The notes beneath the pieces were generated by a model, which did not search any database, had not been told where the DNA came from, and saw nothing but the letters and a program-made list of their open reading frames with translations. Below are positions 41,538-48,022 of a DNA stretch of 48,022 nt, one piece after another (the stretch's first letter is position 1; each line of letters begins with the position of its first letter). The position numbers and the translations under genes were made by a program. This DNA is from an uncultured Lachnospiraceae bacterium (GTDB taxonomy: Bacteria > Bacillota > Clostridia > Lachnospirales > Lachnospiraceae): contig CATOJE010000023.1 in assembly GCA_951800145.1 (NCBI GenBank), positions 1-48,022 on the forward strand. Direction: 5' to 3'.

Positions 41538-42644
41538 ATGTCTTACCAGATTTTTACCTTAAGTCCCGGCTCTACGTCAACCAAGCTTGCCGTATTTGAC
41601 GGAGAGACCCTCCGCTTTAAAGCGAATGTTTTGCATGACCCGGAGAGATTAAAAGCCTTTTCGCGGGTAAGCGAGCAGAAGCCCTATCGGATCGAAACGA
41701 TTATGCACGAATTGGAAGCGAACCAGATTGAGTTAAAGGATATGGATGCATTTGCTGCTTATTCCGGCGGCCTGGTATCCACACCGGGAGGGATTTTTCC
41801 GGTGAATGATAAGATTCTTGACGACTGTACTTCCGGACGGCTGATGGAGCATCCGGCCATCCTGGGGGCCCAGATTATCCACGCCTTTGCTAAGGAAGGG
41901 AACAAGCCCGCATTTCTGGTTAACCCGCCGGATGTGGATGAATTTGAGGATGTGGCAAGGATCAGTGGAATCAAGGGCATCTACCGGGAATCCCACGTCC
42001 ATGTGCTGAACCAGAAGGAAGTGGCGATGCGTGCCGCAAAGGAACTGGGAAAATGCTATGATGAATGTAACTTTGTCGTATGTCATGTAGGCGGCGGACT
42101 TTCCATCACCGCGCAGAAGCAGGGGCGGATGGTGGATGGAAATGATGTATTGAACGGAGAAGGCCCCATGGCGCCTAACCGCTCCGGCTATGTGCCGCTA
42201 ATGCCGTTAGTGAAGATGTGTTATTCCGGAGATTACACCCTTCAGGAAATGAAGGAAAAAATCGGAAAAACAGGCGGCCTGCTGTCTCTTCTTGGCACGG
42301 ACAATATGCTGGAAATCAAGCAGAGGATTGACGGCGGCGACCGGTGGGCTGCCCTGGTCTATGAAAATTTCGCCTACCAGTTGGCAAAATACATCGGTTC
42401 CTATGCCTGCGTCCTGGAAGGGAAGGTGGATGCCGTGGTGATGACCGGCGGGGTTTCGAACGATGAAGAGTTTATCGCCAATGTAAAAAAGTGCGCAGGG
42501 TGGATCGCCCCCTTCATCGTTTATGGCGGCGATTTTGAGATGGAAGCCCTGGCCGCCGGCGCGGTCCGCGCCCTGGCCGGCGAGGAGGAAACGAAAGAAT
42601 ATACGGGAGTGCCGGTTTGGAGCGGGTTTGATTTTATAAAATAA
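41538..42644 (+). CDS. buk: Butyrate kinase family enzyme
   Basis: A 368-residue ASKHA-fold kinase that forms ATP from acyl phosphate and ADP. LSPGSTSTKLAVFDGE is the N-terminal phosphate-binding loop. AAYSGGLVSTPGG, CHVGGGLSITAQKQGRMVDGNDVLNGEGPMAPNRSG and VMTGGVSNDEEF are butyrate/branched-chain acid kinase patterns. The length is normal. AAGGAGG stands before the ATG. It is the last gene of the PucR-controlled operon and completes the energy-yielding step. Confidence 0.95.
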   Translation: MSYQIFTLSPGSTSTKLAVFDGETLRFKANVLHDPERLKAFSRVSEQKPYRIETIMHELEANQIELKDMDAFAAYSGGLVSTPGGIFPVNDKILDDCTSGRLMEHPAILGAQIIHAFAKEGNKPAFLVNPPDVDEFEDVARISGIKGIYRESHVHVLNQKEVAMRAAKELGKCYDECNFVVCHVGGGLSITAQKQGRMVDGNDVLNGEGPMAPNRSGYVPLMPLVKMCYSGDYTLQEMKEKIGKTGGLLSLLGTDNMLEIKQRIDGGDRWAALVYENFAYQLAKYIGSYACVLEGKVDAVVMTGGVSNDEEFIANVKKCAGWIAPFIVYGGDFEMEALAAGAVRALAGEEETKEYTGVPVWSGFDFIK

Positions 42645-42783
42645 AGATAAAACAGTAATTCACAAAGTGATTGATGGGCGGAGCGAGAGCGCGGTGACGT
42701 TGGGACCCGACCCGACCTGACGCGGGCGTAGCTTACTGGCGAATATGCGCCTGCACCTTCCCCCGCCCCTTGCCGCTCCTAAC

Positions 42784-42829
42784 GGGCTGTAAGGTTCAAC
42801 TGGCAGTTGAGCATTACTGCTCACAGCCC
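42784..42829 (-). other. Three-way-junction RNA-like structure between convergent genes
   Basis: GGGCTGT and ACAGCCC close a stem. On the minus strand two short hairpins lie inside: GAGC/GCTC around GTAATG-like bases and CAACTG/AGTTG. It follows the topoisomerase A-subunit stop by three bases and may be its terminator or a repeated structured element. The 42645-42783 stretch shows no gene. Confidence 0.45.
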
Positions 42830-42832
42830 TAT

Positions 42833-45067
42833 TTACCCCCTGACTTTACTCCCCTTCCCGTCCCGCTTGGAAAGCTTCAGGCGGTTTAGGTGGACTTCCT
42901 TTTCTTTGTAGCGGATCACCGGATTTTCCCCGATCAGGTAGAGGGCCTCCAGGCTCTCCCCTTCTGCCAGCTTGATTCCCCGCACGCCCTTGGAGGCTTT
43001 CTTGAGCAATGGGATTTCTTCTAATGGGAAGCGTAAGAATACCCCGCCTTCTGTCTGGAGCACCACGTCCTTCTGGCCCTCCAGCGGGGCCACCATAAGG
43101 AGGCTGTCCCCCTCCTGAAGCTTGGTTCCGGCGATGGTCCGGTTATTGGTCTCAAATTCCGCTGCCTGAACCTTTTTCACCGCTGCCTGCCTGGTGGCAA
43201 AGAGAAGTGTCTTTTCCCGCAGCTCCTCCCAGCCGGTTAAATACACGATCTGTTCCTTTGTCCCGTCGAAGCGGCTGATATTTTCCAGAGGCGTCCCCTT
43301 GTCCCGCAGCTTACCAAAGGGAACGTCTGAGAGCTTGATCTGATGGAGGTTCCCGATGTCGGTAAAGATGCACAGCTTGTCTGAGGTCATGGAGCGGAGG
43401 AGGTAGGGATACTCGCTGTCCACTGATTCCTGATTCCTCTCATAGGCTGCCTTGTCTAAAAGCTTGCTGTAGCCGAACCGGTCCATCACAAAGACGGCTT
43501 CCTGGACTGCCGGCTCCTCCTCCACAAAGACCGCTTCCTTTCCCTCCTCGATGCGGGTGCGGCGGGGCAGGGCAAATTCTGCCTTGATCTTCTCTAAATC
43601 GGTGATGATCACCTCATCCATGGTTTTCTGGCTTTTTAAAATTTTCTCATACTCCTTGATTTTCCGTAAGGTTTCCTTGTGCTCTTTTTCCAGGGCCAGG
43701 ATCTCTAAGCCGATGAGCTTGTAAAGGCGCATCTCCAGGATGGCCGTGGCCTGGCGCTGAGTGAAATGAAGGTGCTTTGCATCCTCTGCAAAGCCCGGGG
43801 TTTTAAACTTGATGTTGGTAATGTCCCCGTGCATCAGACAGGCCTTGGCGTCCTTCAGCTGTTTCGAGCCCCGCAGGATGGCGATGATCAGGTCGATGAC
43901 GTCGCAGGCGGCGATGAGGCCTTCCTGGACCTCCTTTTTCTCCAGCTCCTTCTCCAAAAGGGCCTGGTACTTTTTCCGGTTGTTCTCATACTGGAAATCC
44001 AGGAACTGACGGAAAATCCGGCGAAGGCTTAAGGTCTCCGGCCTTCCTCCTGCGATGGCCAGCATATTGACGCCGAAGGTGTCCTCCAGCTTTGTCTTCT
44101 TATACAGGGTATTGATAATCTTATCCACGTCTGCGTCCTTGCGCAGCTCCAAAACGATCCGGATTCCTTCTTTATTAGACTGGTTGGAGATGTCCACCAC
44201 ATCCGGCAGCTTCTTACTCTCCACCAGCTCCGCCACATCCACCAGGAATTTATTGATCCCGGCCCCGATCATGGTGTAGGGGATCTCTGTGATCACCAGC
44301 TTATCCTTGTCCGCTCTCCGCTTTCCCAGCTCCACCTCGAAGCTTCCCCGAAGCTTTAATTTCCCCACCCCGGTCTCGTAGATCTCCGGCAGGCTGCTCT
44401 GATTGGCGATGATCCCGCCGGTGGGAAAGTCCGGGCCGGGCATTACCTCTAAAAGCTCCCCAGTGGTGATCTCCGGATTCCGGATAAAGGCGATGGCCCC
44501 GTCGATGACCTCCCCCAGATTATGAGGGGGAATGCTGGTGCTCATGCCCACGGCGATGCCCTCAGAGCCATTTACCAGCAAATTGGGGACACGGACCGGC
44601 AGCACCTCCGGCTCCTTCTCTGTCTCATCGTAGTTGGGGACGAAATTTACCGTCTTGTCCAGATCCTTTAGGTAGACCTCCTCTGCAAATTTCTGAAGGC
44701 GGGCCTCGGTGTAACGCATGGCCGCCGCCCCATCCCCTTCGATGGAGCCAAAGTTCCCATGGCCGTCCACTAAGGGCATCCCCTTCTTAAAGTCCTGGGA
44801 CAGCACCACCAGGGTCTCATAGATGGAGCTGTCGCCGTGGGGGTGATATTTACCCATGGTGTCGCCTACGATTCGGGCGGATTTCCTGTGGGGCTTATCA
44901 TGGTTGATCCGCAGCTCGCTCATATCGTAAAGCACCCGGCGCTGCACTGGCTTTAACCCGTCCCGGGCGTCGGGGATGGCCCTGGCTGTAATCACGCTCA
45001 TGGAGTAATTCATGTAGCTCCGCTGCATTTCCTCCGAATATTCTGTCTTAATTATCTTCTCTGCCAT
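42833..45067 (-). CDS. parC: Type II topoisomerase subunit A (ParC/GyrA-like)
   Basis: A 744-residue cleavage subunit. The catalytic domain opens with [38 protein letters not shown]. The quinolone-determining region reads [17 protein letters not shown], with Ser and Glu at the usual target positions. [11 protein letters not shown] contains the active-site Tyr. The C-terminal domain is short and lacks a clear GyrA box (QRRGGKG), which favours topoisomerase IV, but the family boundary is fluid in Clostridia. It follows the B subunit by 65 bases. It decatenates daughter chromosomes, or supercoils DNA if it is a gyrase. Confidence 0.9.
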   Translation of the reverse strand: MAEKIIKTEYSEEMQRSYMNYSMSVITARAIPDARDGLKPVQRRVLYDMSELRINHDKPHRKSARIVGDTMGKYHPHGDSSIYETLVVLSQDFKKGMPLVDGHGNFGSIEGDGAAAMRYTEARLQKFAEEVYLKDLDKTVNFVPNYDETEKEPEVLPVRVPNLLVNGSEGIAVGMSTSIPPHNLGEVIDGAIAFIRNPEITTGELLEVMPGPDFPTGGIIANQSSLPEIYETGVGKLKLRGSFEVELGKRRADKDKLVITEIPYTMIGAGINKFLVDVAELVESKKLPDVVDISNQSNKEGIRIVLELRKDADVDKIINTLYKKTKLEDTFGVNMLAIAGGRPETLSLRRIFRQFLDFQYENNRKKYQALLEKELEKKEVQEGLIAACDVIDLIIAILRGSKQLKDAKACLMHGDITNIKFKTPGFAEDAKHLHFTQRQATAILEMRLYKLIGLEILALEKEHKETLRKIKEYEKILKSQKTMDEVIITDLEKIKAEFALPRRTRIEEGKEAVFVEEEPAVQEAVFVMDRFGYSKLLDKAAYERNQESVDSEYPYLLRSMTSDKLCIFTDIGNLHQIKLSDVPFGKLRDKGTPLENISRFDGTKEQIVYLTGWEELREKTLLFATRQAAVKKVQAAEFETNNRTIAGTKLQEGDSLLMVAPLEGQKDVVLQTEGGVFLRFPLEEIPLLKKASKGVRGIKLAEGESLEALYLIGENPVIRYKEKEVHLNRLKLSKRDGKGSKVRG

Positions 45068-45132
45068 AATTTCTCTGCTCCTACCTCTGTCTTAATACAT
45101 CGTTTTGCAAATCAGGATGTTGCTGAACGATG

Positions 45133-47052
45133 CTAGGCATCTATCTCCGCCTCGTCCGCATGGTCATAGATGAACTGCCGCCTGGGCCCTACCTCGCTGC
45201 CCATAAGCATCTGGGTGATCTCCGAGGCCATCCGGCCGTCCTCGATCTCCACCTGCTTTAATACCCGCCGCTCCGGATCCAAGGTGGTCTCCCACAGCTG
45301 ATCCGCGTCCATCTCTCCAAGGCCCTTATAGCGCTGCAGAGTAAATTCCCCGGTATGGGTTTTCCGGTAGCGCTCCAGCTCCTTTTCGTCATAAAGATAT
45401 TGCTCATTCCCCTTTTTCGGGATCACCTTAAAGAGGGGCGGCATGGCGATGTACACATGCCCTTCTGTGATCAGCTCCGGCATAAACCGGTAGAGGAAGG
45501 TGAGCAGCAGCGTGTCGATGTGGCTCCCGTCCACATCTGCGTCCGTCATCAGAATAATCTTGTCATAGCGGAGCTTGGTGATATCAAAATCATTGCCATA
45601 GCCCTCGGAAAACCCGCAGCCGAAGGAATTAATCATGGTCTTGATCTCTGCATTCCCAAGGACCTTGTCCATGGAGGCCTTCTCCACATTTAAAATCTTT
45701 CCCCGGATAGGAAGGATGGCCTGGTACTGCCGGTTCCTGGCAGTCTTAGCCGAGCCCCCGGCGGAATCCCCCTCCACGATAAAGATCTCACACTTAGAGG
45801 CGTCACGGCTCTCGCAGTTGGCCAGCTTTCCATTGCTGTCAAAGGAGAAGCGGGACTTGGTCAGCATGTTTGTCTTGGCCTTCTCCTCCGCCTTCCGGAT
45901 CTTAGCTGATTTTTCTGCACAGCCGATGACACCCTTCAGCACCTCCAGATTCCGGTCAAAATACCGCTGGAGCTCATCGCCGATAACCGTGTTCACCGAC
46001 TTGGCGGCGTCCGCGCTGGCAAGCTTTGTTTTCGTCTGCCCCTCAAAGATGGGATCCGGGTGCTTCACCGCCACCACGGCTGTCATGCCGTTCCTGGTGT
46101 CCGCTCCGGTAAAATTCGCATCCTTTTCCTTTAATATCCCCAGCTCTCTGGCATAGCTGTTAATCATGGCTGTAAACCGGGTCTTAAAGCCTACTAAGTG
46201 GGTGCCCCCCTCCTGAGTGAAGATATTGTTGCAGAAGCCTAAAATATTTTCCTCAAAGGCGTCCACAAACTGGATGGCCGCCTCCACCTCCACCTGGTCG
46301 GCGCTTCCCTTAAAGTAAATCACATCGTGAACCGGGGTCTTCCCGCTGTTTAACTCCTTCACGTAGGCCCCGATCCCCTCCGGCTCGTGGTATTCCACCT
46401 GCTCCTCCTCCCCGGGCCTTAGATTCGCATAGTGGATGCGTAAAGCAGGGTTTAAGTAGGCGGTCTCATGGAGGCGGCTTTTCAGCCACTCCGCCTTAAA
46501 CCGGGTCTTTTCAAATATCTCCGGGTCTGGGGTGAAATTAATCTTTGTCCCGGTCTCCTTGGTCTTCCCTGTTACCGGCAGAAGGCCATTCACCAGCTCC
46601 ACCACCGGGATTCCCCGTGCATAGGCGTCCCTGTGGATGAATCCATTTTTGCAGATGGTAACCTCCATCCGCTCTGACAGGGCATTCACCACGGAAGAGC
46701 CCACCCCGTGGAGACCGCCGCTGGTCTTATACGCCTCATTATCAAACTTTCCTCCTGCATGAAGGGTGGAAAGCACCACTCGCTCTGCAGTCACGCCCTT
46801 TTTGTGCATCTCCACCGGGATTCCCCGGCCATTATCCTGAACCGTACAGGAATTATCCGCCTCCAGGGTTACCCAGATATCGCTGCAGTAGCCTGCTAAG
46901 TGCTCGTCCACAGAATTATCCACAATCTCGTAAATCAGATGGTTTAATCCCTTGGTCCCTACCCCTCCGATATACATACCCGGGCGCTTCCGCACCGCCT
47001 CCAGTCCTTCCAGAACCGTGATGCTGTCTGCATTGTATTGTGCTTTTGCCAT
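45133..47052 (-). CDS. parE: Type II topoisomerase subunit B (ParE/GyrB-like)
   Basis: A 639-residue ATPase subunit. The GHKL domain has EIVDNSVDEHLAGY, DNGRGIPVEMH and GGLHGVGSSVVNALS. The TOPRIM domain has VEGDSAGGSAKTARN and LMTDADVDGSHIDTLL. The C-terminal LQRYKGLGEMDADQLWETTLDPERR is universal. There is no large insertion. Some patterns (PIRGKILNVEKA) look like GyrB, others fit the second type II enzyme found away from the origin. GGAGG before ATG 47052 decides the start over the in-frame GTG/ATG extension to 47106. It forms a two-gene unit with the A subunit. Confidence 0.92.
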   Translation of the reverse strand: MAKAQYNADSITVLEGLEAVRKRPGMYIGGVGTKGLNHLIYEIVDNSVDEHLAGYCSDIWVTLEADNSCTVQDNGRGIPVEMHKKGVTAERVVLSTLHAGGKFDNEAYKTSGGLHGVGSSVVNALSERMEVTICKNGFIHRDAYARGIPVVELVNGLLPVTGKTKETGTKINFTPDPEIFEKTRFKAEWLKSRLHETAYLNPALRIHYANLRPGEEEQVEYHEPEGIGAYVKELNSGKTPVHDVIYFKGSADQVEVEAAIQFVDAFEENILGFCNNIFTQEGGTHLVGFKTRFTAMINSYARELGILKEKDANFTGADTRNGMTAVVAVKHPDPIFEGQTKTKLASADAAKSVNTVIGDELQRYFDRNLEVLKGVIGCAEKSAKIRKAEEKAKTNMLTKSRFSFDSNGKLANCESRDASKCEIFIVEGDSAGGSAKTARNRQYQAILPIRGKILNVEKASMDKVLGNAEIKTMINSFGCGFSEGYGNDFDITKLRYDKIILMTDADVDGSHIDTLLLTFLYRFMPELITEGHVYIAMPPLFKVIPKKGNEQYLYDEKELERYRKTHTGEFTLQRYKGLGEMDADQLWETTLDPERRVLKQVEIEDGRMASEITQMLMGSEVGPRRQFIYDHADEAEIDA

Positions 47053-47297
47053 CTTGATCCTCCATTTATTTCTGCTTCCTGCCAATATTTCTGCCACTGC
47101 ATTCACATGTGCTTCTCAGATATCAGATTCAAAGCTCCTCCTGCAGGCAGGCTTGTACCATATATTCGGCTCTGTTACCCTGGTATCATTTTATGAAGCC
47201 GCAGCGGCTATCTTTCCTATTTAATCATAAAAGTCAGAAGATTGCAAGAGGATTTCGGAAAAATCGAACATATGTTTTTATATATAAGTAACAGTTC

Positions 47298-47386
47298 AGA
47301 CGGGTATCTTCTTGCCCGTCTACGCCGGACAAGAAGATCTCCGTCGGACGCAAAGCAGGCACATCGTCTCATAGGGCGATGTGCCT
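47298..47386. other. Structured non-coding stretch with alternative hairpins
   Basis: AGACGGG/CCCGTCT (47298-47321) and ATCTTCTTG/CAAGAAGAT (47306-47338) overlap and cannot form together. A perfect 10-bp stem AGGCACATCG/CGATGTGCCT follows at 47357-47386. The 555-base gap 47053-47608 otherwise holds no convincing gene. Its left end should contain the promoter of the topoisomerase genes. Confidence 0.5.
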
Positions 47387-47515
47387 GGAATCCTATCGTG
47401 CGAAATTTACAAGCTGCTATGTAAGGACAGTTTTTGTGTGCATTTTGTTGCTGTAAACAGCAGGGCCGTGAACCATAACTTTTAAGATCTGGTCAGATAC
47501 ACGTAGTGCAAAAAA

Positions 47516-47579
47516 ATGAGGGAATTTTTCAACTATCACCACAAAAAATGAGGGAGTTTTATCAATATCAGCACAAAAA
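47516..47579. repeat. Two 32-bp direct repeats
   Basis: Two adjacent 32-base units start ATGAGGGA and end CACAAAAA, with several mismatches in the middle. No gene or clear hairpin is associated. Confidence 0.6.
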
Positions 47580-47608
47580 GCAGTAGATAAGTAAGATTTC
47601 CTCCTTCC

Positions 47609-47917
47609 CTACAAAAACAGCTCCAGCAAAAACACCACCCCGCAGGCTCCCACCGCCACCTGAAACAGGCTGGCCCCGAAGAAGGCCAGCACCAGGGCTG
47701 CCGCCAGTCCCGCGGCGCCGGAATACACGCTGGAGGTGGCGTTTAATATCCCCGGGAAGGTCATCACCGCCAGGGTTACATAGGGCACATAGTACAAAAA
47801 GGAACGGATGGTCCGGTTCCTTATGGGCTTCCGGATCAAGGTAAGGGGAAGCACCCGGATCAGATACGTCACACCTGCCATCACCAAAATATACAGATAA
47901 ACCTTATTTCCCTCCAT
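47609..47917 (-). CDS. azlD: AzlD-family branched-chain amino acid transport protein
   Basis: A 102-residue membrane protein with three to four helices. AGVTYLIRVLPLTLIRKPIRNRTIRSFLYYVPYVTLAVMTFPGIL is the AzlD pattern. It works with AzlC to export branched-chain amino acids. AGGAGG lies six bases before the ATG. The start overlaps the end of an upstream gene by 14 bases, which is expected for azlC and points to translational coupling. Confidence 0.93.
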   Translation of the reverse strand: MEGNKVYLYILVMAGVTYLIRVLPLTLIRKPIRNRTIRSFLYYVPYVTLAVMTFPGILNATSSVYSGAAGLAAALVLAFFGASLFQVAVGACGVVFLLELFL

Positions 47918-48022
47918 AGACAGCCTCCTCTTCCTGCTCCTTCTGATTCTCCATCTCCCGGTACAGAGCTTCCTTTTCCCCTTTTTCTTCTCCGCCCCCG
48001 GTCTCTTTGTTTTCTCTCTTTC
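47904..48022 (-). CDS. azlC: C-terminus of the gene upstream of azlD, probably azlC (partial)
   Basis: Only the last 38 residues are inside the window. They are a highly charged tail (ENKETGGGEEKGEKEALYR, then EMENQKEQEEE) and hold no AzlC domain. The assignment comes from the 14-base overlap with azlD, where azlC is expected. The charged tail would be a cytoplasmic extension longer than in typical AzlC proteins. The gene continues beyond the window end. Confidence 0.5.
   Translation of the reverse strand, partial: KRENKETGGGEEKGEKEALYREMENQKEQEEEAVYGGK

Noticed and set aside
8463-42672. 12-base CACAAAGTGATT shared by the TnpB leader (minus strand) and the gap after butyrate kinase
   Set aside because: It is too short to separate from chance in 48 kb and no other similarity surrounds it.

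Overview
The window looks like the chromosome of a Gram-positive gut anaerobe of the Lachnospiraceae (Clostridium cluster XIVa). The evidence is AGGAGG-type ribosome sites before nearly every gene, a Pol I with a degenerate proofreading domain, an FeoA-FeoA-FeoB cluster with DtxR-type boxes, a butyrate-kinase module, and an S-layer-homology surface protein. No taxon is certain without a search.

Left part (1-6.5 kb, minus strand): a surface and glycan block. It reads TTG-started GT-B transferase (CDP-glycerol type), membrane-anchored protein, Thr-rich secreted protein, unknown protein, WcbI-like protein, GT11 fucosyltransferase. The last three genes are strikingly AT-rich, which suggests horizontal acquisition. 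From 6.5 to 10.1 kb lies the most unusual region. A TnpB-family protein has lost all three RuvC catalytic acids but keeps its zinc ribbon. It is followed by a hairpin-rich non-coding stretch that could be its guide RNA. Next to it an intact tyrosine recombinase gene sits between 25-bp inverted repeats. An outward promoter inside one repeat currently fires into a terminator, and inversion would aim it at the dead TnpB gene. This suggests a phase-variable, RNA-guided repressor (TldR-like) beside a surface operon.

Middle part (10.2-33 kb, mostly minus strand): an Rpn-nuclease remnant, polA with an in-frame 30-bp tandem repeat, an orphan zinc-finger anti-sigma-like gene between copies of a dispersed palindrome, a secreted nuclease, eight 29-bp tandem repeats beside tRNA-Leu(CAA), an O-acyltransferase pair (DHHW protein plus MBOAT) with acylphosphatase, the iron-regulated feo cluster, a DUF3298-like lipoprotein (plus strand), a left-handed beta-helix protein, topoisomerase III, aldose 1-epimerase, a hemerythrin, a large modular cell-wall protein and aspartate-semialdehyde dehydrogenase.

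Right part (33-48 kb): a PucR-type regulator diverges from a seven-gene plus-strand operon. The operon encodes an acyl-carrier-domain/CocE-type hydrolase fusion, its own AcpS phosphopantetheinyl transferase, an MFS carrier, an alpha/beta hydrolase, a DUF1097 membrane protein, a phosphotransacylase and butyrate kinase. Together they could import an ester or amide, cleave it, pass the acyl group through a carrier thiol to phosphate, and make ATP. No such pathway is known to me. A type II topoisomerase pair (minus strand) and an azlCD exporter, cut by the window end, complete the region.
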